Under the pieces are notes generated by a model. That model searched no databases and had not been told where the DNA came from. It saw nothing but the letters and a program-made list of their open reading frames with translations. The position numbers and the translations under genes were made by a program. From Verrucosispora sp. NA02020 (GTDB taxonomy: Bacteria; Actinomycetota; Actinomycetes; Mycobacteriales; Micromonosporaceae): DNA of 64,000 nucleotides. The DNA is taken from assembly GCF_013364215.1 (NCBI RefSeq), contig NZ_CP054923.1, positions 5,828,001-5,892,000 on the forward strand, written 5' to 3'. Below are positions 34,867-47,533 of this stretch, piece by piece (the first letter of the stretch is position 1; the number at the start of each line of letters is the position of its first letter).

Positions 34867-35400
34867 TCAGGCGGCTTCGGGCTCGCGCAGGTCGAGCCAG
34901 TCCGCCCAGCGCGGGTCGGGGGCGCGGTGCCCGAGCACCCGCCAGGCGATCCCGCGCGGCGGTGCCGGCGGGGAGTGCAGCCGCCAGCCCATCTCGGCGG
35001 GGGTCTTGTCGCCCTTGCTGTGGTTGCAGCGGGCGCAGGCGGCGACCACGTTCTCCCAGGCGTGCCGACCACCCCGGCTGCGCGGGAAGACATGGTCGAT
35101 GGTCTCGGCCGGCCCCCGGCAGTAGGCGCACCGCCAGCCGTCCCGAGCGAAGATCGCCCGGCGGGACAGACCGACGTGGGTGCGGTACGGCACCCGGACG
35201 AACCGGGTGAGCCGGACGACGGAGGGCACCGGGAGCGCGTTGCGTGCGCTGTGCAGGATGCCCTCGCCGTCGGCGACGCAGACCGCCTTGGCGGAGAGCA
35301 CGAGGATCGCGGCACGGCGGACCGACACGACACACAGCGGCTCGTAGGTGGCGTTGAGAACCAGCGCGCCGGAGCCCACCGTGGGTCGTATGTCAGGCAT
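34867..35400 (-). CDS. HNH endonuclease
   Basis: The 177-residue protein carries a C-terminal HNH nuclease domain with two zinc-binding CxxC pairs. WRCAYCRGPAETIDHVFPRS contains the first pair and the catalytic His, and NVVAACARCNHSKGDKTP contains the second pair and the Asn/His motif. The N-terminal half (LVLNATYEPLCVVSVRRA) is typical of the standalone actinobacterial HNH family often seen near cytochrome or housekeeping genes. Its biological role is not established. The start is ATG 35400, with the stop 104 bp from the convergent sortase stop. Confidence 0.9.
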   Translation of the reverse strand: MPDIRPTVGSGALVLNATYEPLCVVSVRRAAILVLSAKAVCVADGEGILHSARNALPVPSVVRLTRFVRVPYRTHVGLSRRAIFARDGWRCAYCRGPAETIDHVFPRSRGGRHAWENVVAACARCNHSKGDKTPAEMGWRLHSPPAPPRGIAWRVLGHRAPDPRWADWLDLREPEAA

Positions 35401-35646
35401 CGCGTCACCCTCCCGGTCAAGCGGCAGTCACACTCGCCACCGCCGACCGGTGTCGGACACAGCCCTACACCATGTCGACGCCGGCCGGTTCACCGACGTC
35501 CGTTGCGCCAATCGTCCCTGATCGGAACCGCGAATGCACGTACTAATCCTGGGTAGCCGGGGCGGCTTTCCGACCGGTCGAGGTCCGACGTCACCGTCCG
35601 GTGGGGCGGCGGTGTACCCGTCGGGCGGTTGCGGTACGAACACAGG

Positions 35647-36708
35647 GTGATTGTCAGCATCCTGCGCACCGTCGTCCCCACGCCGTCCCCGACCCCGTCG
35701 GAACCGGACGAGACACCCAGCCCGGAGTGTCTGGACGAGGTCGTCTGCAACTGGGTCTGGAAGTTCTCCGACTCGGTGTGGTTCGCCGAGGGCAGCTACT
35801 GGATCCTGATCAAGCCGTTGCGGATCCTGTTGATCCTGCTGCTCGCGATGTCCGCCCGGTGGCTGGTGCACCGTACGCTCCGCCGTCTGGTCCGCACCAC
35901 CAGCGACGCCGGGGTGCCCACCATGCTCCGCCCGTTGCGCGAGCGCATCCCGACCGCGACCGCCGCACCCGGCGAGTTCGTGCCGGAACGTCGCCGACAG
36001 CGCGCCGAGGCGATCGGCTCGGTGCTGCGCAGCATCAGCACGGCGTTCATCTACGGCATCGCGGTGCTGATGGTGCTCAAGGAGTTCAGTTTCGAGCTGG
36101 CACCGCTGCTGGCCAGCGCGGGCATCGCCGGTGTGGCTCTCGGCTTCGGCGCACAGAGCCTGGTGAAGGACCTGCTCGCCGGGCTCTTCATGCTCATCGA
36201 GGACCAGTACGGGGTCGGTGACAACGTCGACCTCGGCGAGGCGACCGGCGTGGTCGAGGCGGTCGGGCTACGGGTGACCACGGTGCGCGACGGTCGGGGC
36301 GTGCTCTGGTACATCCGTAACGGCGAGGTCGTCCGGGTCGGCAACAAGAGCCAGGGCTGGGCGCTGGTGGTGGTGGACCTGCCGATCGGCTTCGCCGGCA
36401 CCGAGGAGGCCATGGCGGTGCTGCGGACCGCCGCCGCCTCGGTCGCGGTCGACCCGGAGCTGGCCGCGTCGATCGTGGAGCCACCGGACGTGCTCGGCGT
36501 CGAGCAGGTGACGGTGGAGGGCACGGTCATCCGGACGGTGGTCAAGACCACCGCCGAGGGACAGTTCGCCGTCGGTCGGGAGTTGCGTCGCCGGCTCGCC
36601 GAGGCGCTGGAGAACTCCGGCATCACGGCGCGGATCGCGGTGGGACGGCTCTATCCCGGGCTACCTACTCGTTCCGATAGTGAGACCGGTCAGGGGGGTG
36701 CCACCTGA
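35647..36708 (+). CDS. mechanosensitive ion channel of the MscS family
   Basis: The roughly 353-residue membrane protein has about three transmembrane segments: YWILIKPLRILLILLLAMSA, STAFIYGIAVLMVLKEF and LAPLLASAGIAGVALGFGAQ. The last continues into SLVKDLLAGLFMLIEDQYGVG, the characteristic MscS pore helix and beta-domain start (GFGAQSLVKDLL). A C-terminal beta/alpha vestibule domain follows. It probably releases solutes on hypo-osmotic shock. GTG 35647 is preferred over TTG 35629. A 246-bp gap upstream separates it from the divergent HNH gene and contains no recognised motif. Confidence 0.9.
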   Translation: MIVSILRTVVPTPSPTPSEPDETPSPECLDEVVCNWVWKFSDSVWFAEGSYWILIKPLRILLILLLAMSARWLVHRTLRRLVRTTSDAGVPTMLRPLRERIPTATAAPGEFVPERRRQRAEAIGSVLRSISTAFIYGIAVLMVLKEFSFELAPLLASAGIAGVALGFGAQSLVKDLLAGLFMLIEDQYGVGDNVDLGEATGVVEAVGLRVTTVRDGRGVLWYIRNGEVVRVGNKSQGWALVVVDLPIGFAGTEEAMAVLRTAAASVAVDPELAASIVEPPDVLGVEQVTVEGTVIRTVVKTTAEGQFAVGRELRRRLAEALENSGITARIAVGRLYPGLPTRSDSETGQGGAT

Positions 36709-36933
36709 GCGGCGTGACGGGGGTCGCGGCCGAGTGGCCCCTCGGGTATCGTCCGTTCGTTCAGTCGGAGATGCGACCGTCCACCCGTTCGCCCTAGCCA
36801 GTTGTCAGACGATCGGGCAGAATCCGGTTCACGCGCTACCAAGCGCGGTCACGTCCTCGCTGATCTGCAGATCTGACGATGGTTCCGGCACGGTCATCAC
36901 GAGTGACCCGCCACCGGAACGATGGAGGCGAAG

Positions 36934-38286
36934 GTGTCCGACGAGCGACCTTCTCCGGAAGGGCCGGCCACCTTCCGTGAAGTTTTCGCCCAGAGTGAGT
37001 ACCGCGCCGTATTCGCGGCCAACACGCTGACCTGGATCGGCGATTACGTCGCCAAGGCGGCGGTCACCCTCCTCGTCTACCGGACGACCCAGTCCGTCGC
37101 CCTCTCCGCCGCCGCCTTCGCGGTGAGCTACCTGCCCTGGCTGATCGGCGGGCCCCTGCTGGCCACCATCGCCGAGCGACACCGGTACCGGCAGGTGATG
37201 GTCGTCTGCGACCTCATCCGCATGTCGCTGATGCTGCTCATCGCCATCCCGGGCATCCCGGTGCCGGTGATCCTGGCGTTGCTGTTCGCCACCACGTTGG
37301 CCAACCCGCCGAGTCAGGCCGCCCGGTCCGCCCTGATGCCGCTGATCCTGCCCGGCGACCGGCTCGTCGTCGGGCTCTCGATCAACGCCAGCGTGGGGCA
37401 GGCCGCCCAGGTGGTCGGCTATCTGCTCGGCGCCGTCGTGGCGACGGCGAGCCCGACCGCCGCGCTGCTGATGAACGCGGTCGCCTTCGCGCTCTCCGCG
37501 CTGCTCGTCCGGGTCGGCGTCCGCGACCGGGCCCCGGCGATGAGCACCGCCCACCGCAGTCACCTGCTGCGCGAGACCGGCGACGGGTTCCGGATCGTCT
37601 TCCGGACGCCGGTGCTGCGGGCGATCGCCGTCCTGGTCTTCAGCGCCATGCTCTTCTCGATCGTGCCCGAGGGGCTCGCCGCCGCCTGGGCGAACGAGAG
37701 CGCGGACGGGATGAACACCGGCCTGGCGCAAGCCATGATCATGGCCTCGCACCCGCTCGGCTTCATCCTCGGCGGCCTGCTGATCGCGCGGCTCGTCGGG
37801 CCGGCCCGTCGACTGGCCCTGATGCGCCCGCTGGCCGTCTTCGCGCCGCTGGCCCTGGTGCCGTCGTTGCTCGACCCCTCTCCGGTGATGGTGGCCCTGC
37901 TCGCCGCCGTCTCCGGCTTCGCGGTCGCCGGCATGCTGCCGGTCGCCAACGGACTCTTCGTGCAGGCCCTGCCGGACGGCTTCCGGGCCCGCGCCTTCGG
38001 CGTGATGGCCACCGGCGTGCAGGTGATCCAGGGCGCCGCGGTGTTGGTGACCGGGCTGCTCGCCGAACGCTTCCCGATCCCCGTCGTGGTCGGGGTGTGG
38101 AGCGTCGCGGGCGTGCTGCTGATGTCGATCGTGGCGCTCCGCTGGCCCGACCACCGGGCCGTGGCCGCCTCCGTCGAGGCGGCCCGGCGAGCCGGTGCCG
38201 CCCCCGCTCAGGGCGGTGCTCCCGGGCCGGAGGCGCCCGGCTCCGAACAGGTGGGTCCGGGGCGGCCGCAGCACGCGGTGAGCTGA
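36934..38286 (+). CDS. MFS transporter
   Basis: The 450-residue protein has about twelve predicted membrane helices, beginning with REVFAQSEYRAVFAANTLTW and continuing through alternating hydrophobic stretches. The general MFS fold is clear; the substrate is not. GTG 36934 is preferred because GGAGG lies seven bases upstream; ATG 36922 would add four residues. A perfect 12-bp palindrome GATCTGCAGATC (36862-36873) lies 60 bp upstream and could be an operator. The C-terminal 35 residues are a Gly/Pro/Ala-rich cytoplasmic tail. Confidence 0.88.
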   Translation: MSDERPSPEGPATFREVFAQSEYRAVFAANTLTWIGDYVAKAAVTLLVYRTTQSVALSAAAFAVSYLPWLIGGPLLATIAERHRYRQVMVVCDLIRMSLMLLIAIPGIPVPVILALLFATTLANPPSQAARSALMPLILPGDRLVVGLSINASVGQAAQVVGYLLGAVVATASPTAALLMNAVAFALSALLVRVGVRDRAPAMSTAHRSHLLRETGDGFRIVFRTPVLRAIAVLVFSAMLFSIVPEGLAAAWANESADGMNTGLAQAMIMASHPLGFILGGLLIARLVGPARRLALMRPLAVFAPLALVPSLLDPSPVMVALLAAVSGFAVAGMLPVANGLFVQALPDGFRARAFGVMATGVQVIQGAAVLVTGLLAERFPIPVVVGVWSVAGVLLMSIVALRWPDHRAVAASVEAARRAGAAPAQGGAPGPEAPGSEQVGPGRPQHAVS

Positions 38287-38348
38287 ACCACCCCCGGCCG
38301 GCCGTCCCGGGCGGGCCGACGGTCGATGGGGCCTGGCAGGATGGAACG

Positions 38349-38774
38349 GTGAATCCCGCAGGTGAGTCCGAGCGCAACGGCGAGACGGTCACGCTCTTCG
38401 AGGCCGTCGGCGGCGAGCCCACGTTCCGCAAGCTGGTCGACGAGTTCTACGCCGGCATCGCCACCGATCCGCTGCTACGGCCGATGTACCCGGAGGACCT
38501 GGGCCCGGCCTCCGACCGGATGAGGCTGTTCCTCATGCAGTACTGGGGCGGCCCGAACACCTACTCGTCCCAGCGGGGGCACCCCCGACTGCGGATGCGG
38601 CACGCGCCGTTCCGGATCGGCGCCGCCGAACGCGACGCCTGGTTGCGGCACATGCGCCGGGCGGTCGACACTCTCGACCTGCCGCCGACGATCGAGACCG
38701 AACTCTGGACCTACCTGGAGCGGGCGGCCCTCTTCATGGTCAACGTGATGGAGGACCCGGCCGCGCCGGCATGA
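38349..38774 (+). CDS. group II truncated hemoglobin (GlbO-like)
   Basis: The 141-residue globin has the truncated-hemoglobin pattern: LFEAVGGEPTFRKLVDEFYA at the N-terminus, MYPEDLGPASDRMRLFLMQYWGG in the middle, and MRHAPFRIG, where the proximal heme His sits, followed by AWLRHMRRAVD (helix G region). The tyrosine and tryptophan positions match group II globins such as GlbO. These usually bind O2 tightly and handle reactive oxygen or nitrogen species. GTG 38349 is the start. It lies 62 bp after the MFS gene on the same strand. Confidence 0.93.
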   Translation: MNPAGESERNGETVTLFEAVGGEPTFRKLVDEFYAGIATDPLLRPMYPEDLGPASDRMRLFLMQYWGGPNTYSSQRGHPRLRMRHAPFRIGAAERDAWLRHMRRAVDTLDLPPTIETELWTYLERAALFMVNVMEDPAAPA

Positions 38775-38840
38775 GCCGTGGTCACCCGGCACGGGGTGCG
38801 TGCCCGCCACCTGCCCGGCGGCGGGCCGCATCCGTACGGC

Positions 38841-39425
38841 TCAGAGCAGCGCTCCCTCGTCGTGCAGCCAGTCGACGAAGCTGGTGGCCACTGCCGCCCC
38901 GCAGTCCAGCAGCTCGACCAGGAGGGCGTCGTGGGCCCCCGCGGCGAGCGGCACCTGCAACTCGGCGTAGATCGGCAACTGGCCCCGCTCGGTGGCGTCA
39001 CCCACGTACGCCTTACAGAAGCGTCGGGTGTGGTTCCACTCGTTGACCACCCGGTAGGCCCGGTCCGCCCAGTCCGGCGGCACGGTCGCGTGCGGCCTGG
39101 CCCGGAGCACGAGGATCTCGTCCTCCGGCCCCTCCAGCGTGACCAGCACCGCGTGCCGCTCCCACATGGCCAACAGGTTGCCGTCGCCGTCGGCGAGATA
39201 GCGCACGTCGAGCAGGTCGAGCGCATCGCAGACCCGGCCCAGGGTGACCGGTTCGACGGTTGCCGGCATGTCGGCGATCAACGGATGCTCCCCGCCCGAC
39301 CGGTCGTCCCCCGGTTGGCGGGGCGGAGGCGGCCCGACCCGGACCGTGCCCTCCACCGTGATCCTGCTTCGAGTTTCCGGGTCACCGCCACTGGCGGGAC
39401 CGGGGCGCCATGACCACCACGGCAT
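38841..39425 (-). CDS. YbjN-domain protein
   Basis: The 194-residue frame contains a YbjN-like domain from about residue 53: PATVEPVTLGRVCDALDLLD, YLADGDGNLLAMWERHAVLV, YRVVNEWNHTRRFCKAYVGD and LVELLDCGAAVATSFVDWL. The N-terminal 50 residues are low-complexity (PPPPRQPGDDRSGGEH), so the true start may be downstream. YbjN proteins resemble type III secretion chaperones in fold but have mostly unknown roles in actinobacteria. It converges on the globin gene and follows the 232-residue hypothetical gene on the same strand. Confidence 0.72.
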   Translation of the reverse strand: MPWWSWRPGPASGGDPETRSRITVEGTVRVGPPPPRQPGDDRSGGEHPLIADMPATVEPVTLGRVCDALDLLDVRYLADGDGNLLAMWERHAVLVTLEGPEDEILVLRARPHATVPPDWADRAYRVVNEWNHTRRFCKAYVGDATERGQLPIYAELQVPLAAGAHDALLVELLDCGAAVATSFVDWLHDEGALL

Positions 39426-39556
39426 CGCTCGCGCACCTCACTCCCCAGCGGATCCAGTCGCCTACGGTGGGTTGGATCCGAGGATGGACGGTACCCGGAC
39501 AGCCGGAACGAAGCACCCCCCCAACGGCAGCCCCAGCCCAGAAGGATGACCGAGGG

Positions 39557-40255
39557 TCATCCGTTCGCATGAGCCACGGAGGGCCGTACGACCAGATCCG
39601 TGGCCTTCTGCGACCAGACAGCTCCATACGGTCCCACCAGCCCGACCCATCGGCCAGCCGCACGGACCTGGACCGCGCCCGATTCCGGCGAATCCCCGGC
39701 AGCACCCAGGAAACCCATCCGAACCAGACCCTGCACCAATCGCTGGGTCACCTCCACCGGACGGCCAGGCTCGTCGTCCGGCGTGACCACCACCGCCACG
39801 TGGTCCAGTAGGGCGTCCCGCAGGGCCCGCTGCCCGACCGCCCGACCGGCCACCCCGTGCGCGGCGGCCTCGCGCAGCGTGCCCGCCGCCGCCGAGGCGA
39901 GTCGGCGCAGTTCCCCGCCCGGCAGCGTCTCCACCCACCGGCTCCCGGCCGGTGGCAACGCCCAGCGCCACTGCGCGTCCTGTCGCGTGGGCAACGCGCT
40001 CCCACCGGCCGCCAGTTCGGCCAGCAGACTCCCGGCGGCCACCGTGACGTCTCCGGCACCCGCGCCGGCCACCGTGCGCGCCGCCAGGACGCCCCACGGC
40101 AGCCGGGCCCAGAGGGCGGTACGGCCCGGTGCACCGGCCGGCCGCAACCGGACCAGGGCGGTGCTCTCGAACCGGACCAGCCGGGACAGGAAGGCCCCCG
40201 CGTCGGCGACGTCGACGATCCCGTGACCGTCGGCGTCGCCCCGCGATCCGGTCAC
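39557..40255 (-). CDS. conserved hypothetical actinobacterial protein
   Basis: The 232-residue protein has no transmembrane segment or signal peptide. It shows an alternating pattern of alpha/beta segments (FLSRLVRFESTALVRLRP, LWARLPWGVLAARTV, DALLDHVAVVVTPDDEPG, TQRLVQGLVRMGFLG). Such proteins with a VRFESTALVRLRP start are found in several actinobacteria without known function. GTG 40255 overlaps the stop of the thioesterase gene by four bases, so the two are co-translated. The coupling is the only functional clue. Confidence 0.75.
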   Translation of the reverse strand: MTGSRGDADGHGIVDVADAGAFLSRLVRFESTALVRLRPAGAPGRTALWARLPWGVLAARTVAGAGAGDVTVAAGSLLAELAAGGSALPTRQDAQWRWALPPAGSRWVETLPGGELRRLASAAAGTLREAAAHGVAGRAVGQRALRDALLDHVAVVVTPDDEPGRPVEVTQRLVQGLVRMGFLGAAGDSPESGAVQVRAAGRWVGLVGPYGAVWSQKATDLVVRPSVAHANG

Positions 40256-40698
40256 GGTGTCCCGCCGTCGAGGGCGTACCCGAGCAGGAAGGCCCGTTCC
40301 TGCTCGGTCAGCCGACGGGCCGCCTGCTGGGCCAGGTCGAACGGCACCAGGACCGAGCGCGCCCGGCTGACCAGCAGGTCCCCGTCGTACATCTCGTAGC
40401 CGATGGTGAAGGAGGCCGCACGGATCTGCTCCACCCAGAGGTCGATCCGCACCGTGGGCGCACCATCGGCGGTGGCGCGGTGCAGGGCGAAGTCGACCGG
40501 GCGCAGATAGTCGATCTCGTGCCGGCGGATCACGACGCCGTTGGTGAACGAGTCGATCCCCTGGGCCTGGGCACCGGCGAACATCAACGCCACCCGCGCC
40601 TCCTCATAGAGCGTGAGGAAGCGGGCGTTGTTGACGTGACCGTACGCGTCCTGGTCGGACCAACGCAGGGTGCAGTGGTAGACGAACCGGTCAGCCAC
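40252..40698 (-). CDS. acyl-CoA thioesterase (4HBT hotdog family)
   Basis: The 148-residue hotdog-fold protein has the 4-hydroxybenzoyl-CoA thioesterase-type motif LRWSDQDAYGHVNNARFLTL, with the catalytic Asp and following His/Asn, and EEARVALMFAG. It probably hydrolyses an acyl-CoA; the acyl group is not predictable. ATG 40698 starts 15 bp after the stop of ettA on the same strand, so the genes ettA, thioesterase and the hypothetical gene may be one transcript. Confidence 0.9.
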   Translation of the reverse strand: MADRFVYHCTLRWSDQDAYGHVNNARFLTLYEEARVALMFAGAQAQGIDSFTNGVVIRRHEIDYLRPVDFALHRATADGAPTVRIDLWVEQIRAASFTIGYEMYDGDLLVSRARSVLVPFDLAQQAARRLTEQERAFLLGYALDGGTP

Positions 40699-40713
40699 GA
40701 CGATCCGCCCCGA

Positions 40714-42390
<1,677 letters not shown>

Positions 42391-42743
42391 GGTACGGGCT
42401 ACCCTCCGTCGGTGGTGATCGCCGAATGTCGTGTGGTGCGGGTGCGGGCCGGTTGACCGCCCGCCGCCGGCCGGAAGCCGGCCACGCGCACGCCATCGTC
42501 AATCCTGACAGGTACGCCGCCCCGCGCCCACATCGCCCCGCCCGACGCCATCGGGTAGGCCACCGGCCCGACACGCGGCAGCCCAGGCCGTCGGGGCAGG
42601 CGGCGGGCCGTGTCACCATGATCACGTTCACGGTTGACGGAGTCTGGGAAGGGTAGGTGACTCCGGCACGGGGGAACAGACGCCGCAGCTACGCTCAGTA
42701 CGCTCATCGCGGTGGACCCGTCAGCACCCGGAGGTGGCCGATC
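42391..42743. other. 353-bp divergent intergenic region between ettA and otsA
   Basis: I see no convincing gene, RNA or repeat here. It is GC-rich in the ettA-proximal half. The otsA-proximal part carries the GGAGG used by otsA at 42730-42734. Promoters for both genes should lie here, but no clear -35/-10 pair with correct spacing can be read. Confidence 0.5.
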
Positions 42744-44140
<1,397 letters not shown>

Positions 44141-44144
<4 letters not shown>

Positions 44145-46747
44145 ACGCCGGCTCAAACGAGATCATCACCCCGGCGGCGGGCACCATGGACCCGGAGCTC
44201 CGGTCCGCCATCGGCCGGATCGCCCGGGTCCCCCAGCTCCTCGTCGCCTGCGACTACGACGGCACGCTCGCCCCCATCGTGGAGGATCCGAGCAAGGCCG
44301 TACCGCTGCCGGAGTCGGTGGCGGCGGTGCGTGCCCTGGCCGCGCTGCCGCAGACCACCGTGGCCGTCGTCTCCGGTCGCGCGCTGCGCGACCTGGCCGC
44401 GCTCTCCCGGCTGCCCAGCGAGGTCCATCTGGTCGGCAGCCACGGCTCCGAGTTCGACATCGGGTTCGTCGAGCGGCTCTCCCCCGAGCTGATCGCGGTC
44501 CGCACCCGGCTGCGGGACGCGCTGCGCGAGATCGCCGCGACCCACCCGGGCGTACGCCTGGAGCGCAAACCGGCGAGCGTCGCGGTGCACACCCGTGGGG
44601 TGGCCCCCGAGATCGCCGGCGCGGCCATCGAGGCGGTCCGCAACGGTCCCGCCACCTGGCCGGACGTGACGGTCACCCAGGGCAAGGAGGTGATCGAGCT
44701 GTCCGTGGTGGCCACCCACAAAGGCACCGCGGTCGACCAGCTCCGCACCCAGCTCTCCGCCAGCGCGGTGCTCTTCATCGGTGACGACATCACCGACGAG
44801 AACGCCTTCGGCAACCTGCACGGCCCCGACGTCGGCATCAAGATCGGGCCCGGCGAGACCAAGGCCGGCTACCGGGTGGACGAGCCGATCGAGGCCGCCC
44901 GCGCGCTCGGACTGCTCCTGGAGACCCGACGGCACTGGCTGTTCGGCGAGCGCGCGGTGCCGATCGAGCGGCACTCGATGCTGGCCAACGGGCGTACCGT
45001 CGCCCTGCTCACGCCGGACGCCAAGGTCTCCTGGCTGTGCAACCCCAAGCCCGACTCGGCGGCCATCTTCGCCGACCTGGTCGGCGGCAGCCCGGCCGGT
45101 CACTTCAGCGTCGCCCCCGAACGCGGCGGCATCCCGCTCGGCCAGCGCTACCGGTCCGGCACCATGACCGTGGAGACCCGCTGGTCCGGGCTGACCGTCA
45201 CCGACTGGCTCGACAAGCCCGACCCGAAGGCCACACCGGACGGTCCCGCGATCATCTCCGGTGACTCCACCCTGATCCGGGTGCTGGCCGGCACCGGTCG
45301 GGTCCGCGTGGAGTTCGCTCCCCGGCCCGAGTTCGCGCAGGTCGCGGTCCAGCTCCAGCCGGTCGGCGACGGCCTGCTGGTGCTCGGTTCCAACGAACCC
45401 ATCGCGCTCTACTCCCCCGGCGTGCAGTGGGAGGTCGGCAACGACGGCGGGTACTCGACCGCCAAGGCGGTGGTCGACCTCTCGGCGCTCGGCGGGCAGG
45501 TCGTGCTGGAGCTGCGCTTCGGCACGCACAGCCTGGAACACCACCGGCTGCCGATCCACGAACGCCAGGCCGCCGCGGAACGGCCCTGGAAGGACTGGGT
45601 CGCCTCGCTACGCCTGCCCACCACGGCCCGGGACCTGGTCGCCCGCAGCGCGCTCACGCTACGCGGGCTCTGCCACGAGGCGACCGGCTCGATCCTCGCC
45701 GCCGCCACCACCTCGCTCCCCGAGGAACTGGGCGGAGTCCGCAACTGGGACTACCGCTACTGCTGGCTGCGCGACGCCGCGATGACGGCCCGCGCCCTGG
45801 TCGACCTCGGCTCGATCACCGAAGCCGAGGCGTTCCTGCGCTGGGTGGACGGATGCGTCGAGCGCACCGGCGGACACCCCGAGCGGCTGCACCCGCTCTA
45901 CACCGTCGACGGGTACGAACTGGGCGCCGAAGCGGTCATCGACACGCTGCCCGGCTACGCCGGCTCCCGGCCCGTACGCGTCGGCAATCTCGCCAACCAC
46001 CAGCTCCAGCTCGACGTGTTCGGCCCGATCGCCGACCTGATCGCCGCCACCGCCGACGCCCGAGGATCGGTCCGCCCCGAGGAGTGGCGGGTCCTGGAGA
46101 ACATGGTCGAGGCGGTCCGTCGCCGCTGGCACGAGCCCGATCACGGCATCTGGGAGGCGCGTCTGCCTCCCCGGCACCACATCTTCTCGAAGGTGATGTG
46201 CTGGATGACCGTCGACCGGGCACTGCACGTCACCCGCCAGCACGGCGGCGAGGACCGCGCCGAGTGGGTGGAACTGCGCGACCGGATCGGCGCCAACGTC
46301 CTCGAACACGGCTGGCACGAGCAGGCCGAGGCGTACAGCGTCGCGTACGGCGACGAGGACATGGACGCCTCGTCGCTGTGGATCGGCCTGTCCGGGCTGC
46401 TGCCCGGCGACGACCCGCGCTTCCTCTCCACCGTGCTCAAGATCGAGGCGGACCTGCGCAGCGGCCCGGTCGTCTACCGCTACCACTGGGACGACGGCCT
46501 GCCCGGGCGGGAGGGCGGCTTCCACATCTGCACGTCCTGGCTGATCGAGGCGTACCTGCGCACCGGTCGGCGTACCGACGCCGAGGAACTGTTCCTCCAG
46601 ATGATCGACACGGCGGGCCCGACCGGACTGCTCCCCGAGCAGTACGACCCGCTCGCCGAGCGTGGCCTGGGCAACCACCCCCAGGCGTACAGCCACCTCG
46701 GCGTGATCCGCTGCGCGCTGCTGCTGGACAACATGCTCAAGCAGTAG
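44141..46747 (+). CDS. otsB: fusion of trehalose-6-phosphate phosphatase (OtsB) and GH15 glycosidase
   Basis: The 868-residue protein joins two enzymes. Residues 1-260 form a HAD-type OtsB with [29 protein letters not shown] and [14 protein letters not shown], completing the otsA pathway to trehalose. Residues 270-868 are a GH15 family glycosidase: [40 protein letters not shown] (a conserved substrate-binding stretch) and [12 protein letters not shown], where a catalytic Glu lies. GH15 proteins in actinobacteria include glucoamylases and trehalases, so one polypeptide may make and break trehalose. GTG 44141 overlaps the otsA stop (GTGA), giving a two-gene operon ended by a terminator at 46766. 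Confidence 0.93.
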
Positions 46748-46765
46748 CCCACGTACGCGCACACG

Positions 46766-46795
46766 GGCGGCCGGAGACCCAAAGGTCTCCGGCCG
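46766..46795 (+). terminator. otsA-otsB terminator
   Basis: A perfect 13-bp stem (46766-46778 with 46783-46795, GCGGCCGGAGACC and its complement) with a CAAA loop lies 19 bp after the stop codon. Confidence 0.85.
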
Positions 46796-46979
46796 CTCCG
46801 CCGTCCCCACTGCGTCCTCCCCAGCGCTCCGCACTCTCTCCCACGTCTCACCCCCACACCCCTTTCCCCGCCCGCGCTACGTCCCACCCCCCGGCCCCAC
46901 CCCGCCCCGCCCTCCCCCGCATATCACTCACCAGTCCCGCCCTGGGATGGTTCGGGCATGGCTCGGGGATGACCCCCCG

Positions 46980-47039
46980 GTTGATCAAGAAGTTTCAATC
47001 CGGATTCGCCGCCCATACGCACCAAACTCCTTGATCAAC
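46980..47039. repeat. TTGATCAA-type inverted repeat
   Basis: The arms 46980-46995 (GTTGATCAAGAAGTTT) and 47024-47039 match as complements at 15 of 16 positions around a 28-nt loop. Each arm itself contains the palindrome TTGATCAA. It lies in an otherwise empty stretch, 185 bp after the otsB terminator. I believe similar TTGATCAAG hairpins recur in other Micromonosporaceae genomes, but this is from memory. Confidence 0.7.
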
Positions 47040-47533
47040 GACTGACCTTGCAGCGGGTCGGCCTTGCGGGGCTGGCGCGGACGGGCCCTGCGGGACAGCA
47101 CGGGAGGCAGCGCGCGCCGGGGATTTCTGCCTGGATGGCGGCCGTGTCCGCTATGAGTCGAATTCGGATCGGTGCTGGGCGGAATCGGGGTGGGGTCGGG
47201 GGCGTTGTCATCGGGTGGCTGACCGCGCAGGACCTCAACCCCGCGCAGGCGGTTCGACTCTCGCCTCGGCGCAGGATGGCGGGCGGGTGTCGGAATGGTC
47301 TGGCTCGGTCGGTGGTTATACCTGGTCCCGGCGCCGCGACAGGCTGGTGGATGGCCGGGGAATGATGCGGGCTGCCAGGTGGTTGTGTATTGACCCGACG
47401 CCGCAAAGCCGGATCCGCTGATCCCTTCTCGGGCCGTGTTGCCGTCGGATTTCCTCTTCTTCTAGCGCCTGACGGCGTTCGCGTCACTCTCGATCCCCCT
47501 GTGGGTGGCGTCTACCCCCGAATGGAGCTTGTG
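47040..47533 (+). other. 494-bp leader region of the secreted lysozyme-like gene
   Basis: This stretch has lower GC than its surroundings and no credible gene, though short frames exist. I looked for the c-di-AMP (ydaO-type) riboswitch often found before actinobacterial wall hydrolases and did not find its conserved parts. A long structured 5' leader remains possible. Confidence 0.4.

Noticed and set aside
36829..38274. 481-residue minus-strand frame opposite the MFS gene
   Set aside because: The sequence is dominated by Gly/His/Gln/Arg/Asp repeats typical of antisense reading of a membrane protein gene; no domain is seen.
47040..47533. Possible c-di-AMP (ydaO-type) riboswitch before the lysozyme-like gene
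   Set aside because: The conserved GGGGGA-type and CAGCTAACC-type segments expected in actinobacterial examples are not present.
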